Part shown: positions 40,531-51,189 of the stretch, in pieces | Layout of the letters: every line of letters starts with the position of its first letter | How positions within the stretch are numbered: the first letter of the stretch is position 1 | Assembly (NCBI GenBank): GCA_014706295.1 | Contig: JACSVZ010000002.1 | Span: 53,292,432-53,356,431 of the forward strand | Direction: 5' to 3' | DNA length: 64,000 bases | From: Lycocorax pyrrhopterus obiensis | Lineage: Eukaryota; Chordata; Aves; Passeriformes; Paradisaeidae | The notes under the pieces: generated by a model | Seen by the model: only the letters and a program-made list of their open reading frames with translations | What the model was told of the DNA's origin: nothing | Database searches by the model: none | Position numbers and translations under genes: made by a program

Positions 40531-43240
40531 CATAGAATCACAAATTGTTAAGGGGTTGGAATGGACCTTAAAGATCATCTAGAACCAACCCTGCCTGCCA
40601 TGGGCAGGGACACCTCCCACTAGACCAGGTTGCTCAAGGCCTTATCCAACCTGGCCTTGAACACTGCCAGGGCTGGGGCATCCACAACCTCCTTGGACAA
40701 CCTGTTCCAGTGTCTCACCACACTTGCAGTAAAAAATTTCTTCCTAATATTTAACCTAAATTTCCCCTCTTTCAATTTGTACCCATTGCTCCTTGTCCTG
40801 TCACTACAGTTCCTGATGAAGAGTCCCTCTCTAGCTTCCCTGTAGGTCCCTTTCAGGTACCGGAAGTTTGCCAGGAGGTCTTCATGCAACATTCTCTTCT
40901 CCAGGCTGAACAGTCCCAACTTTCTCAGCCTGTCTTCATAGAGGAGGTGCTCCAATCCTCTTACAAACTTCATGGCCGTCCTCTGGACCTGTTGCAACAA
41001 TTTCATGTCCTTTTCATTTTGGGGACACCAGAGCTGTGCACAGTACCTCAGGTGGGATCTCACATGAGCAGAGTAGAGCGGCAGAATCACCTCCTTTGAC
41101 CTGCTGGCCACACTCCTTGTGATGCAGCCCAGGATTTGATTGGCTTTCTGGGCTGTGAGCACACGCAGCTGGCTCATGTGGAGTTTTTCATCACCTGTCA
41201 GCCCTAAGTCTTTCTCCTCAGGGCTGCTCTCAATCACTTCACCAATTGGTGTGTCTGGGATTGCCGTGACCCAGGTGTAGGACCTTGTGCTTTGCTTTGT
41301 TGAACTTCATGAGGTTTGCACCGGCCCCTGGATGGTATTATCCCTTCCCTCCATTGTGTCAACTGCACCACAGAGCTTGGTGTTGTCAGCAAATCTGCTG
41401 AGGGTGCACTTGGTCCCCTGTCCACGTTGCCGACAAAGATGTTGAATAGCATCAGCCCCAGTACCAGTCTCTGAGGGACACCACTCATCACTGATCTCCA
41501 TGTGGAGCCATTGACCACAGCTCTTTGTGTGTGACCATCCAGCCCGTTCTTTATCCACCCATCAAATCCTTGTCCATCCCAAGGATGGCATGCAGGAGTG
41601 TGAAACACTTTGCATCATGTCCAGGTAGACAATGTCTGTTGCTCTGCCCCTGTCCACCAACACTGTAGCTGTGTCACAGAAGGACACCAGATTTGTCAGG
41701 CATGATTGTCCCCTTGTAAAACCATTTTGGCAGTTACCAGTCACCTCTTTGTTAGCCAGGTGCCTTAGCAGAGTTTCCAGTAGAATCTGCTCCGTGACCT
41801 TGCCTGGCACAGAGGTGAAACTGACTGGTCTGTAGTTCCCTGGGTCTTCCACTTTCCCTTTTTTAAAAATGGGGATTATATTTCCCTTTTTCCGGTCATC
41901 AGGGACTTCACCTGACTGCCATGATTTTTCAGAAATGATGAATCATGGCTCAGCAACTTTGTCTGCCAGCTCCCTCAGGACCCACAGATGAACCTCATTG
42001 GGTCCCATGGACTTGTGCACATTCAGGTTCCTTAGATGGTCTCAAACCTGATCCTCTCCTACAGGGGGCTCAGGATCTTCAGCGTCCCAGTCCATCCATC
42101 TGCCTTTCTCGACTTGGGTGGCGTGGCTGGAGCACTTGCCATTGAAGACAGAGGCACAGAAGTTGTTGAGAACCCCAGCCTTCTCTTTGTCCAGGGTGGT
42201 CAGGTCTCCCTTGTCCTTCTGGAGAGGGCCGACATTACCCTGGTCTTTCTTTTGCTTGTTTGCTTGTATCTACAGAAGCCCTTCCCGTTATCCTTAATAT
42301 CCCTGGCCAGACACAGTTCTACCTGGGCCTTGGCTTCTCTAACCTTGTCCCTAGCTTCCTGTACAATTTTCCTCTCCATTTCAGGCCCTCTGTCCTCGTT
42401 TCCACTTTCTGAAAGCTTCTTTATTTGCTTTGAGTTTGCACAGCAGCTCCTTATCCATCCATAGAGGCCTGGCATTTTTGCTCTATCTCCCCTTTGTTGA
42501 GATACCTTGCTCCTGAGCTTGGAGGAGGTGATCCTTGAAATTCAGCCAGCATTCTTGAACCCCTCTGCCTTCCAGGGCTCTATCTAATGGGACTCTACCA
42601 AATCAGTCCTTGAAGAGGCCAAAGTTTGCTCTCCTGAAGTCCAGGGTAGTGAGCTTGCTGCCTGCCCTCCTCACTGTCCACAGGATCATAAACACCATCT
42701 CCTGGTCACTGCAGCCAAAGCTGCCTTGAAGCACTACATTCCCCACCATCTCCTTTCTCTTGGCGAGCACAAGGTTCAGTATGGCACCAAAGATAATTTT
42801 TTCCTTTTTAGTCAAATGAATTCCATCATCCCCCAGTAAACCAGGCTTGGCAAAGGGAGTCCCGTGAGTCTGAGTAACCAAAACCCTGACTAGGGCACCA
42901 TTGCTCTAGCCATGTGTTGCCCTGCCAGATTTGTCTGGATATTTCACGTCCCCTCTCCTTTGACCTGGAGGATTCATGAAAAAACTACTTGAACTCCAGG
43001 GCCCTTTACTATCTCTCCCAGGGCTCTGTAGTCCCTCTTAATGCTTCCCAGACTGGTGCCAGCTGTATCACTGGCTCCCACATGGAACACTAATAGTGGG
43101 TAATAGTCTGTGTTTGCATAGGCTTGGGAGCTTCTCAGTAACGTCCCAGATCCAGGCTCCTGGAAGGCTGCACACCTCCCTTGAGAGTGGGTCAGGCCAA
43201 CAGATGAGTGCCTCCGTACCTCATAAAGTGGCATCACCCT
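40531..43240 (-). mobile_element. CR1 LINE, longest copy (about 2.7 kb), internally deleted
   Basis: Minus orientation, 3' end at the left (rc CATAGAATCACAAATTG). In minus-strand order: an ORF1 SGNH/GDSL-type esterase remnant (43237-42974: YYPLLVFHVGASDTAG, IKRDYRALGEIVKG); then DDGIHLTKKEK (about 42830), the esterase end, running directly into LVGN-type text and GCSDQEM, the end of the ORF2 endonuclease; then KLTTLDFRRANFGLF; then the linker helix ([20 protein letters not shown], about 42330); then reverse transcriptase (NYRPVSFTSVPGKVTEQILL, NGFTRGQSCL, RATDIVYLDM); then a 205-codon open C-terminal part (41237-40620) ending LSNLV. The RT core reads FADN where FADD is expected (codon 41382-41384). 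Stops and frame changes separate the pieces, so it is dead. Confidence 0.95.
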
Positions 43241-45460
43241 CTGCTACCACTTGCCACATTTTCTTGGTTGAATGAGTTGTTAATTTCTTTATTTGTGGAA
43301 CAGGTTGGGCTGCTCCAGTTAGCTCCAATTGTCTGAGGTCCATCTGGATCATCACGCTCCTTTTCCTAGTGGCTTTTGTCTGAGTTGAAGCCATAGTTAA
43401 TCCTCTTCTAGTTTGATGGGTGATGACTCACTCCCTAAGATTTGTGCCTTGCCTTTGCACCCTGCCCATGCAAACAGCCCCTTGTGCTCCTTGGAGGTGC
43501 TTAAATCTCCCTTGGATGCTCCTAGCAATGCCCCCTCCTTGCCAGTGATTTATCACTGATTAATCTGTTTTACAGTATTACAGGATATAGTCAAAGCTAG
43601 GTGCATGGTAACAGTGCACTTATGCATGGCAATTCATTATGGCCTTTTAATCCTTTGCATTTAAATTAATTTGCTCACAGCCTTTTTACCCTGATGAGGG
43701 CTTTGAATGAGTAAAGGGAGACAGGGAAACAGCTGCTTCATTCCACTTCTTGCTATGACTCTAAAGAAGTGTGTTTCCATCATTTTCCTTGTATTCCATT
43801 CAGCAATCTTGAATATCCTCTTGGGCACCCTCTAAAGAAGTTTCTCCAAGCCACAGGTGAGAGGGCAGCGACCTGCATTTTAACATGGTAGGTGGCCCAG
43901 AGAAAACAGTGAAAAGCAAATGACCTCTGTATTCCCGGGATCAGAATTGGCTGACCTGTTTGCTGTATTCCTTCGCTGCAGCTGCTACAGAGCTGGCTGA
44001 CTTGTTTGGCAGCGACACTTCTGTGTGACCAGTAAGTGCAACTCTATTTAAAACCCTCTGTGTCTGGAGCCATCGTGTGGTGATTTTCTGCATTACCAGT
44101 CCTTTTGTACCAGCACGGAATTTATTATTGAATCAATTTCGTTTCTTTTACTAATTTCTGCCAATCATATAGGCAATACTTTAGCAGTAGTAAACCCTTT
44201 CTGCATGCCACTGGGCAACTTGAGGGTTTTACTGTTATTTTCTGTCTCTCTGTTGCATCTTGCAATGAAAAATTCAGAATGTGGATTTTCTTTGGTTTTT
44301 TCCATAGTGGTTTTTTTGCTTATCAGTCAAACAGAAGTGTACTGTTGACAGACTCTAAAGATTGTTTTATAAGATGAAAGCATGCTGGCTTCAAGCAAAA
44401 TGTGTTTTGATTGTAATATTTGGTGGCTTTTATATTGCCTTTGAATGTATTGGTGATCTATTAATATAAACCGGTGTTCTGGTTTGGTGCATTTAGATAT
44501 CTTTTACTTAATTTCACAAATAATGGATTAGGTGTTGAACTTCCCTAATTTATGACTTTGCAAATGAGTAATTAGAAGATGGAAAATTATGTCTGAAATT
44601 AAGTTGAAAAAATGGAAATCCAAGACTGCTTTTCCTTTCTTCCAACATCACACAACTGCTCTGTCTACGCTACACCAGGCACTAGAGGATATGGAAATGT
44701 CTCACTTGCTGCTATGGATTTTGTTTGAGGGTTTTTTTTAGTGGAAATTTTCAGCATGAAGTTCCTTGGAAAAGATAGATTCCTAAATTGTTTTAGGGAA
44801 CCTTTTTCTTCTGACACTTTTAATTTATTTTAAATTCTTTCTGCATGGTCTCTGAGGAGAGAGAACATCTCTGTTCTGTGCAGCACTCAGCCTGCTCTCT
44901 TTGCTCCAACAGTAAGAATAGCAAACAAAGAATGCTGCAATCGATGCCAGGCAGTAGGAAGCACTTGGATATTATATGAGAAATAAATTGGCAAGTTAAG
45001 TTTTAAATACATTCAGGTTTCTGCATATGTTCTTTACTTGCTGTTGTTCTGGCTGACAAAACTTGTAGATCAATGATTTATTTGCCATTGTACCTGCAAG
45101 CCATGAAAACACTCAGAGATAGTTTTTGCATGTTTGTAGCCACAGCTGTTTAAAAGTTAATGGGCTAAATAGTGGTTTGTGTTTCAAACTGTCCCTGTCG
45201 TCTGAGGATACCTTCACCAGATGTAAAACATTCTGCTGAAGTCGGCTGGAGCCTGTCTGAAAATGCTTTCACAACCCTGCTTCTGGTTCCTGCAAACTGA
45301 AAGCAGGCTTGGTCATAACAGAAATAAAATAAGAAAACACAAGCATCAGTTGTATAAAATATGTTTGAGAGGAGACTTAAAAAAAAGATACCCTGAAATC
45401 TTTTTAATCTTTTTTGTTGAAGTGGACCAAGGAAAGGATTTACAATAATGACGAAGCATG
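43241..45460. other. Intergenic, no gene seen
   Basis: AT-rich, no supported gene. A short stretch at 43930-44035 carries a direct duplication of TGGCTGACYTGTTTG, and splice-like signals flank its second copy, but I cannot tie it to a gene. Confidence 0.45.
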
Positions 45461-45477
45461 TACTTGCGATGACATTC

Positions 45478-45483
45478 TTTATT
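45478..45483 (-). terminator. Polyadenylation signal of the acidic secreted-protein gene
   Basis: Plus-strand TTTATT is AATAAA on the minus strand, about 150 bp after the stop codon of the terminal exon (45630-45632). It supports that exon being the last. Confidence 0.6.
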
Positions 45484-45629
45484 TCAGGTTATTATGCAAG
45501 CAAAACAGCACCGGTCAACTGTTATCTAATTAATCTGTTAAAGTAAGCAAGAATTAGATGGGGTTCTGGAACTGAAGGCTATGGTTACAGTTTTCCTGCA
45601 AGATGTAGTTCTGGGAACGGCTCTGCCTT

Positions 45630-47271
45630 CTAGCTTGCAACAGGAGCCTCACGTGTTCTTGGTGGTGAAATCACCTCTGTAGGTAAGTGGGTGTTGCTTT
45701 TTCATCAAGTTTTAATGTTGCAATTTACTCTAGAGCAAAAACAAAGAGAGTGAATGTCAAACTACTACTCTGCTCAGAATTGTGACTTTGGGGCTTTGCA
45801 AGTTGTTCCCTATGAATGGCATGGAAATTAAGATTGTTCCTACATAAACTATTGTAAAGAATAAGCAAAAAAACCCCCCTCCTAACACCTTAATTATTCC
45901 ATTGTGTGAATTTAAATGAGCCTCACTTATAATGTCTTACAGAAGGTGAGTGATCCTCACATATAATGAAATATGTAATATGAAATAATATAATAAAAAG
46001 ACCCCAAAACAAACCTCAAACCAACAAAATAAGAAAACCCCCACAAACCCCCCAAAATAATTAACATCTGATAATGAAGCTGTGCCCCTTTATTTATTAA
46101 TGAGACTGAGTACATGATAAAGCAGCTCAGTGTGGTAATGAGAAATATGGAATTACAGGCTACAGAAGTTTATACTGTGTAGGTACCAAAATCCTCCTCA
46201 GGTCTTTCTTCTGTAGGGATTAATTTGGCCCATCTTTATGGAGATGGTGTTCACCAGAGTGAAATGTCACTCAGACGTACCACAGGCCTTCATAACGATG
46301 AAACTGGACCATATAAATGTGTTTTCATTTTTGGTGTGGTTGGGTTTTTGGTTTTTTTTCCCTGCTTTAGAAATGTGCATTATAAACCAGCATTAACTAT
46401 ATCCACATGAGAAACGTCTTCCAGGTCAGGGGAGGTCTGACCTCTTTGCTTCACATACAGTTGTAAAATGCACTCATCCATAGTAACACAATTTGTCTTA
46501 AGGAGTGTCATCTTCCTCTCAGTTGCAGCGATTTATTTATGTTTTTGGAATGAGGAGAGGGTAGATATCCGGCATGCCATGTATCCTACCAAAACCAGAC
46601 TGCAAGGAAAAGCAGCATTTTGATTCAACCTGCCGCCTTAGTGCAGGGAAGGTGGAAGCACTGGAGTAACAAAACTGAGATATCAATAATGTGGGCAATC
46701 AAAGACAAAATGGGTCTTACCGGGCATTTCGGTGGATGACTCCTGAGTTGGTTCTTGGCTTGGCTCCACACTCGGCTTAGGGGTAGAGTCAGTACTTGAC
46801 TCTCCACTCAGCTCCCAAGTGGTCTGTTCACCTTCTTGCACTCCATTGTTCCCAGCTTGCTCTGTGCCATTCTCCTTATGCGAGTCTCCGCTGTAGTCCG
46901 GGGGCAGCTCTGTGCTTGGTTGCGTGCTGGGATCTCTGCTTTGCTCCACGCTTGTTGCCTCAAGCACTGGGGTAACAGGGGTACCTACAAATAAAGTGAA
47001 ATAAGTTTACAGGATGAGGAGCGTGGTTTGAAAAGTTATTTCTCGGGATATCCAAAAATGTGCTTAGTTCTTTTTATGGATCAGAGATCCAAGTAGGAGT
47101 TTAGGGAGGGGAAGAAAAGTAACTCTAGGAGTACGTACAATATGAATGTGAATCTTACTTAAATTGACAAAGGTGGATTTGCCAATATGTTGTTGACTCA
47201 CCTTGTGCCTTTAGTTGATCAACCAGGATCAGAATCAGCAGTGCTGAAAGGATTGTCATCTTTTTCAGCAT
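45630..47271 (-). CDS. Unrecognised secreted acidic Ser/Thr/Glu/Pro-rich protein (predicted, 3 exons)
   Basis: I do not recognise this protein. Exon 1, 47271-47202: ATG, Lys-rich start and a hydrophobic core (TILSALLILILV), an evident signal peptide likely cut after about residue 22; donor AAG|GTGAGT. Exon 2, 46984-46721 (264 nt, phase 1-1): acceptor TTTATTTGTAG, donor CCG|GTAAGA. Exon 3, 45676-45630: acceptor CTTACCTACAG, 14 full codons, TAG. Phases join exactly, giving 126 residues. The mature part has no cysteine, one N-glycosylation site (ENGT), no membrane segment or GPI signal, and degenerate Pro-Ser-X-Glu units (PSTQPSTELPP; PSVEPSQEPTQESSTE). That is mucin- or phosphoglycoprotein-like. 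A TATA box (47347-47354) lies 76 bp before the ATG and an AATAAA follows. No human coding gene is known to me between C7orf25 and GLI3. Extra exons between 45676 and 46721 cannot be excluded. The function is unknown. Confidence 0.66.
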
Positions 47272-47346
47272 GGTCACCCAAATGCCATGTGAAGAACAAG
47301 CCTTTGGAGCAAAACTTGAAATGTATGGCAGACAGAAAGCCCTGGG

Positions 47347-47354
47347 TATTTAAA
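47347..47354 (-). promoter_or_regulatory. TATA-like box of the acidic secreted-protein gene
   Basis: TTTAAATA on the minus strand. A good initiator (CCATAC, A at about 47326) lies about 28 bp downstream, predicting a 5' UTR of about 55 nt before the ATG at 47271. The promoter is AT-rich with no CpG island, unlike the three housekeeping genes in this window. Confidence 0.6.
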
Positions 47355-47359
47355 GGCAA

Positions 47360-50300
47360 GCTCCTACGTCTGTGCGCTTCGACATCTGCCTAAAAATGAC
47401 AGGTTACAAAACCGATATCAAATTACATTCTCAAAAAAAATGTAGGATCTGTCAGAGACTGTAATCAGGCAATTCCTGCCCTTTGCTTCAGGGTGAGATA
47501 ACCTTTGCTGCAAGCAGTAAAGGACTTTGGGGGCAGAGAGGTGGGACAGTGGTGGCCCAAACTGCAGTAGCACTGATAGTGATGTCACTGTGTGCCTCTG
47601 GCAATGCTGGTTTCTCCAGGCAATTGATCCTGTTGGTTTTGAATGAGGGTCTTCAAAAATGCTTTGATATGACACTTGACAGATTGAATATTCCTTGTGG
47701 GTAACAGGTGAAAGGTGAGGTGTGACTAAAAAATGTCCACCTGGCTTCTGTGTTGTAAGGAAATAATAACTGTGAAAGAACTGTGATGTTTTGATCAAGC
47801 GTTTCATTGGTAAGACTTCCTTTCTCATTGTTGAAAACTTGTGTGTTTGTGTGTGTGTTGTTCAGCCTGTGATATCTCAGTCCCATGATGATGCACTTGA
47901 AAGGTTTGGACAGCACCAGACAAGTCTAAGGAGGACCTGTCTCCTGTGTGCGGTTTCATCAGCAAAGCACAATTGTTGTTCCAAGGCCCATTTCTGATGC
48001 AGAGGTTGCTCTGATCGCGTTCATGCAGTTCAGTTCCCCATGACCTTCCCCATCCAGGGAAGTGGGTCATGACCAGACAGTCAGAGGCTGTGGCAATTGT
48101 AGCCAGGTAAGTTATGTTTCGGGGTCTGCTGAGGGAGTAGTGGACCTCAGGGCTGTGTGAGGAAGTCTCTGTGTTGCAGACAGAGAACTGCGGGCCTGGT
48201 TCTGTATATTACACTTGTATGAGTGAGTGGTGTAATTGCGGCAACTAGCAATTCTGCAGTAATTAGCAGAATTAGGTTAATGTCAAATCAACGTAAAAGA
48301 ATTCAGAATCTGACTCTGTAAGATTTCCCCCCACCCTGTTTCCCTGATTTCACTTGTTTAATATTGCATCAACTTAGTTTTTCAGCACAGTGCTTCTTTT
48401 AAGTTGCTTCTACCTCTAGGGTTTGCCTGAGGCATTATTCTTCTAATCAAGCTTTTTACGCTGCAACAGAAGGATTTTATTTTTTCTTGAAAAGAAAAAG
48501 AAATACTGACGCCCATGAACACCTACCAGTACATAGCTGCTGCAGTAGATTTCTCCTGTGTTACTGGTTTCAACTGAATGTTGATGTGTAACAACATCTT
48601 TTTTTCAAATGTGGAAGAATTTTTCTTCAGTATGGAAGAATTTGTTGCCAACTCACCTATAAGAGGTAACAATATGATGCACAGGTCAGAAATCTGCAGA
48701 TAACTATCTGCAATGAGCAATATTTCTCAGCGTAGACCAAGAATTCTTGTTTTTCATTCTTGAAAATGTTTTTCCTACACAGTTTTCATGAGGTACTGGG
48801 CCTGCTAGTTGTGAAAGAAGTGGAAATAAATATGTTGCAGAAATTGTTGCTCCTCATGAGTTACTACTGTACTAAGAAAGAGGAATTGCCATGTTACTCC
48901 CTCAGTGGATCTCTAATTTGGTTTTGAAATATTTATCTTCCCTTTTAATGAGGCTCGTTGAGCACAGTTGATCATCTTGCTCTTCCCAGGTTCTTCTGTT
49001 CATTTCATTGTTATGGTTTCTAAAAATTTGAAGCAGTGAATTTAAGCTTTTTAAGGCAGGGTTTCAGGTTAGTTTTTGGAGACAAAGTTAGTTTCACTTT
49101 TTTAACTGCTCCCAGTCATATTGTTAAGGGGAAATCTCAAAAAGTAGTAACAAGGGGATACATTTTGAATAGGATTTCTTACTGTTTGAAGTTTTGGGGT
49201 TTTTTAGAATCAATACAGAGCCTGTCACTATTCAGTATCTTCAATGATCTGAAGGTAAAACAGTTAACATTACTGAAGGAATCCTCAGATGAGATGAGAA
49301 TCCTGTGGAATAAGTAATGGTGAGGACAGAGGTGTGTTACAGGTTTATTGCTTTTAGCTACAATTTTTTCAACACGCCCCAGCCAACAAGGCAAGTTACA
49401 CGTACAGCATAAAGGAATAAAAACCATACTTAAACAGTGAAGGCTGCACCTGCGTCTTGCTCCAACTGTTCCTGTCCCCAGATCCCCGAATGTGGCCCTC
49501 AGGCCAAATATTAACATCCATTACAGAATATAACCAAGCTAGAGAGGGTAAAGAAATAAACTATAAATCCATAAATGTTGAAAAAAATCCTCCCTATGAA
49601 GAGACAAATCTTTTCAGATGTCATGTCTGTTTATTTTATTAAAAAGAGAGATGCAGGAGTGACTTATGTTTTGTCATTTCATAAAGGGGAAAAAAACCCC
49701 AAAAAGCTAGGTCCTAAAGCAGTCATTAATGTCATGGATGGAGGCATAGCCAGACACTGTGGCTTGGTGCCAAAGCAGAATTAATGATTTAAGTACTAAT
49801 CACCGTATTTACTATGAGGGAACTGAGCAGGATTGAAAAACCTGGTGGATTAAAAAAACCCCTAGGTATGACTATCTAATGGTTCCTCTTAGCCTTGTTG
49901 TCTTTTGAGTCTCAATTGTCCAGATTGATATTGGACTCCTAGGAAGAAGCAAATATGGAGATGGATCACCACCTTCCTCTGTGAGGTGGAGGAAGATACT
50001 TGGTCTCACCATTAAAATGCAAGAAGGTTACAGCATTTGTAGCATTCTGGTTACAAATGGGCAGTTTGTACAAACTGTTCATACACCATGGCTGCCTCAC
50101 TCATGTGCAGAAGGTGGAAAGCTGTGCAAGTGTCCACTTGTCTTCAGTCAGGGCAATAGGAGTGAACACCTTAACTGAATTAGAGTTTTGAAGGATATCT
50201 GATAGAAACCTGACAGTGTCTGAAACTCTCTGCTGATACCTGGAGTACAACAGGCTGTGAGGCCACTGTGTCAAACCATTTCTGTGGAGGGACAACTTCA

Positions 50301-50900
50301 CTCGTTCTCAGTACCCTTGTGGTCCAGGTGCCTTTGGTGATATGGAGACTGGCAACTGGGAGTCCAGCAGGTGTGGAACAAGCAATTCTTCCTTCATATG
50401 CTTCTGTGCCTGGGCAATGGCTGGATGTAGGAACTTGTCTTGCATTGTAATGATTGAGTGCCAGAACTCCAAAAGTGTGCTGTGAAGGCAAGCAGAGTGC
50501 TGGGAAGTTTTGACAGCAAGTGATGGTAACTGAATGTGATATGTAGCCGCCCTTCCCGCTCATCTCCAAATTCGGAAATACAGTGCAGGGTATTTCATAA
50601 AAGTGTTTTCATGTCCTAAGAATGTTGTGAATAAATGATACCAAAATAATTTTGATAAACTTACTTCCTTTCTTCCCTTGCAGGTGTTTTTTATATTTCT
50701 TCCACTTGAAAGCAAGCTAGAGTCATGAAATGAAGCTCAGTGAAGACAGAATCAAAGCGAGAGACATTGTCAGATGGTGGAGGAACTAGTTGTTAGAAGT
50801 TTGCACAGGCTCGGGAGGAAACTGCATATAAAACTGTGGGTAAATAACTTGGGACATGGAAGCAACATCCAGACCAAAAGTTCCTCAGATGGAAAATATG
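47360..50900. other. Intergenic, no gene seen
   Basis: No supported exon. A GT-rich run lies at about 47838-47859. A frame at 49200-49310 (SLFSIFNDL) faintly recalls LINE reverse transcriptase but is too short and worn to call. Confidence 0.45.
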
Positions 50901-50904
50901 ATCA

Positions 50905-51165
50905 TAGGCAAATTCAGCTTGGAAGGAATTGCAGGGGATCTCTAGTCTGATATCCCACTGAAAGCAGGGTCACTTGGCTCATACCATTTTACTCAGAGCT
51001 TTATTCAGTCTGGTTCTGAAAGCCTCCAAGGACAGTGTCTGCTTAACCTCTCTGGGCAACCTGCTCCTGTTTTTGACAGTCCTCCTAGTGAAAAGGTGCT
51101 TCTTTATGTTCCATCTGAATATTCCTTGTTTCAACTTATGCTTGTTGTCTCTTATCCTCTTATCC
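50905..51165 (-). mobile_element. Old CR1 LINE fragment
   Basis: Plus strand shows CAGCTTGGAAGGAATTGCAG with CTCTAGTCTGATATCC, then AAGCCTCCAAGGACAGTGTC, CTCTGGGCAACCTGCTCCTG, and text matching the antisense of the CR1 ORF2 tail. It is more diverged than the other copies. A short tandem CTTATCCT repeat (about 51151-51184) sits at its right edge. Confidence 0.8.
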
Positions 51166-51189
51166 TTATCCTCTTATCCTTATGTCAAG

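Noticed and set aside
40620..41237. 205-codon frame as a host gene
   Set aside because: It contains the CR1 ORF2 C-terminal blocks (DRTRSNGYKL, FRLNIRKKFF, VVRHWNRL) and belongs to the LINE.
46200..46330. Minus-strand text FHRYEGLWYV resembling a lipocalin GxWY motif
   Set aside because: It is followed at once by a stop, has no splice donor, and no second lipocalin motif is nearby. Chance.
48640..48720. Minus-strand frame with a hydrophobic start and a GTGAGT donor, like a second signal-peptide exon
   Set aside because: The frame begins at TTG, not ATG; there is no TATA box and no matching second exon downstream.
49180..49320. Possible LINE reverse-transcriptase scrap (SLFSIFNDL)
   Set aside because: Only about nine residues look similar; too little to call a repeat.
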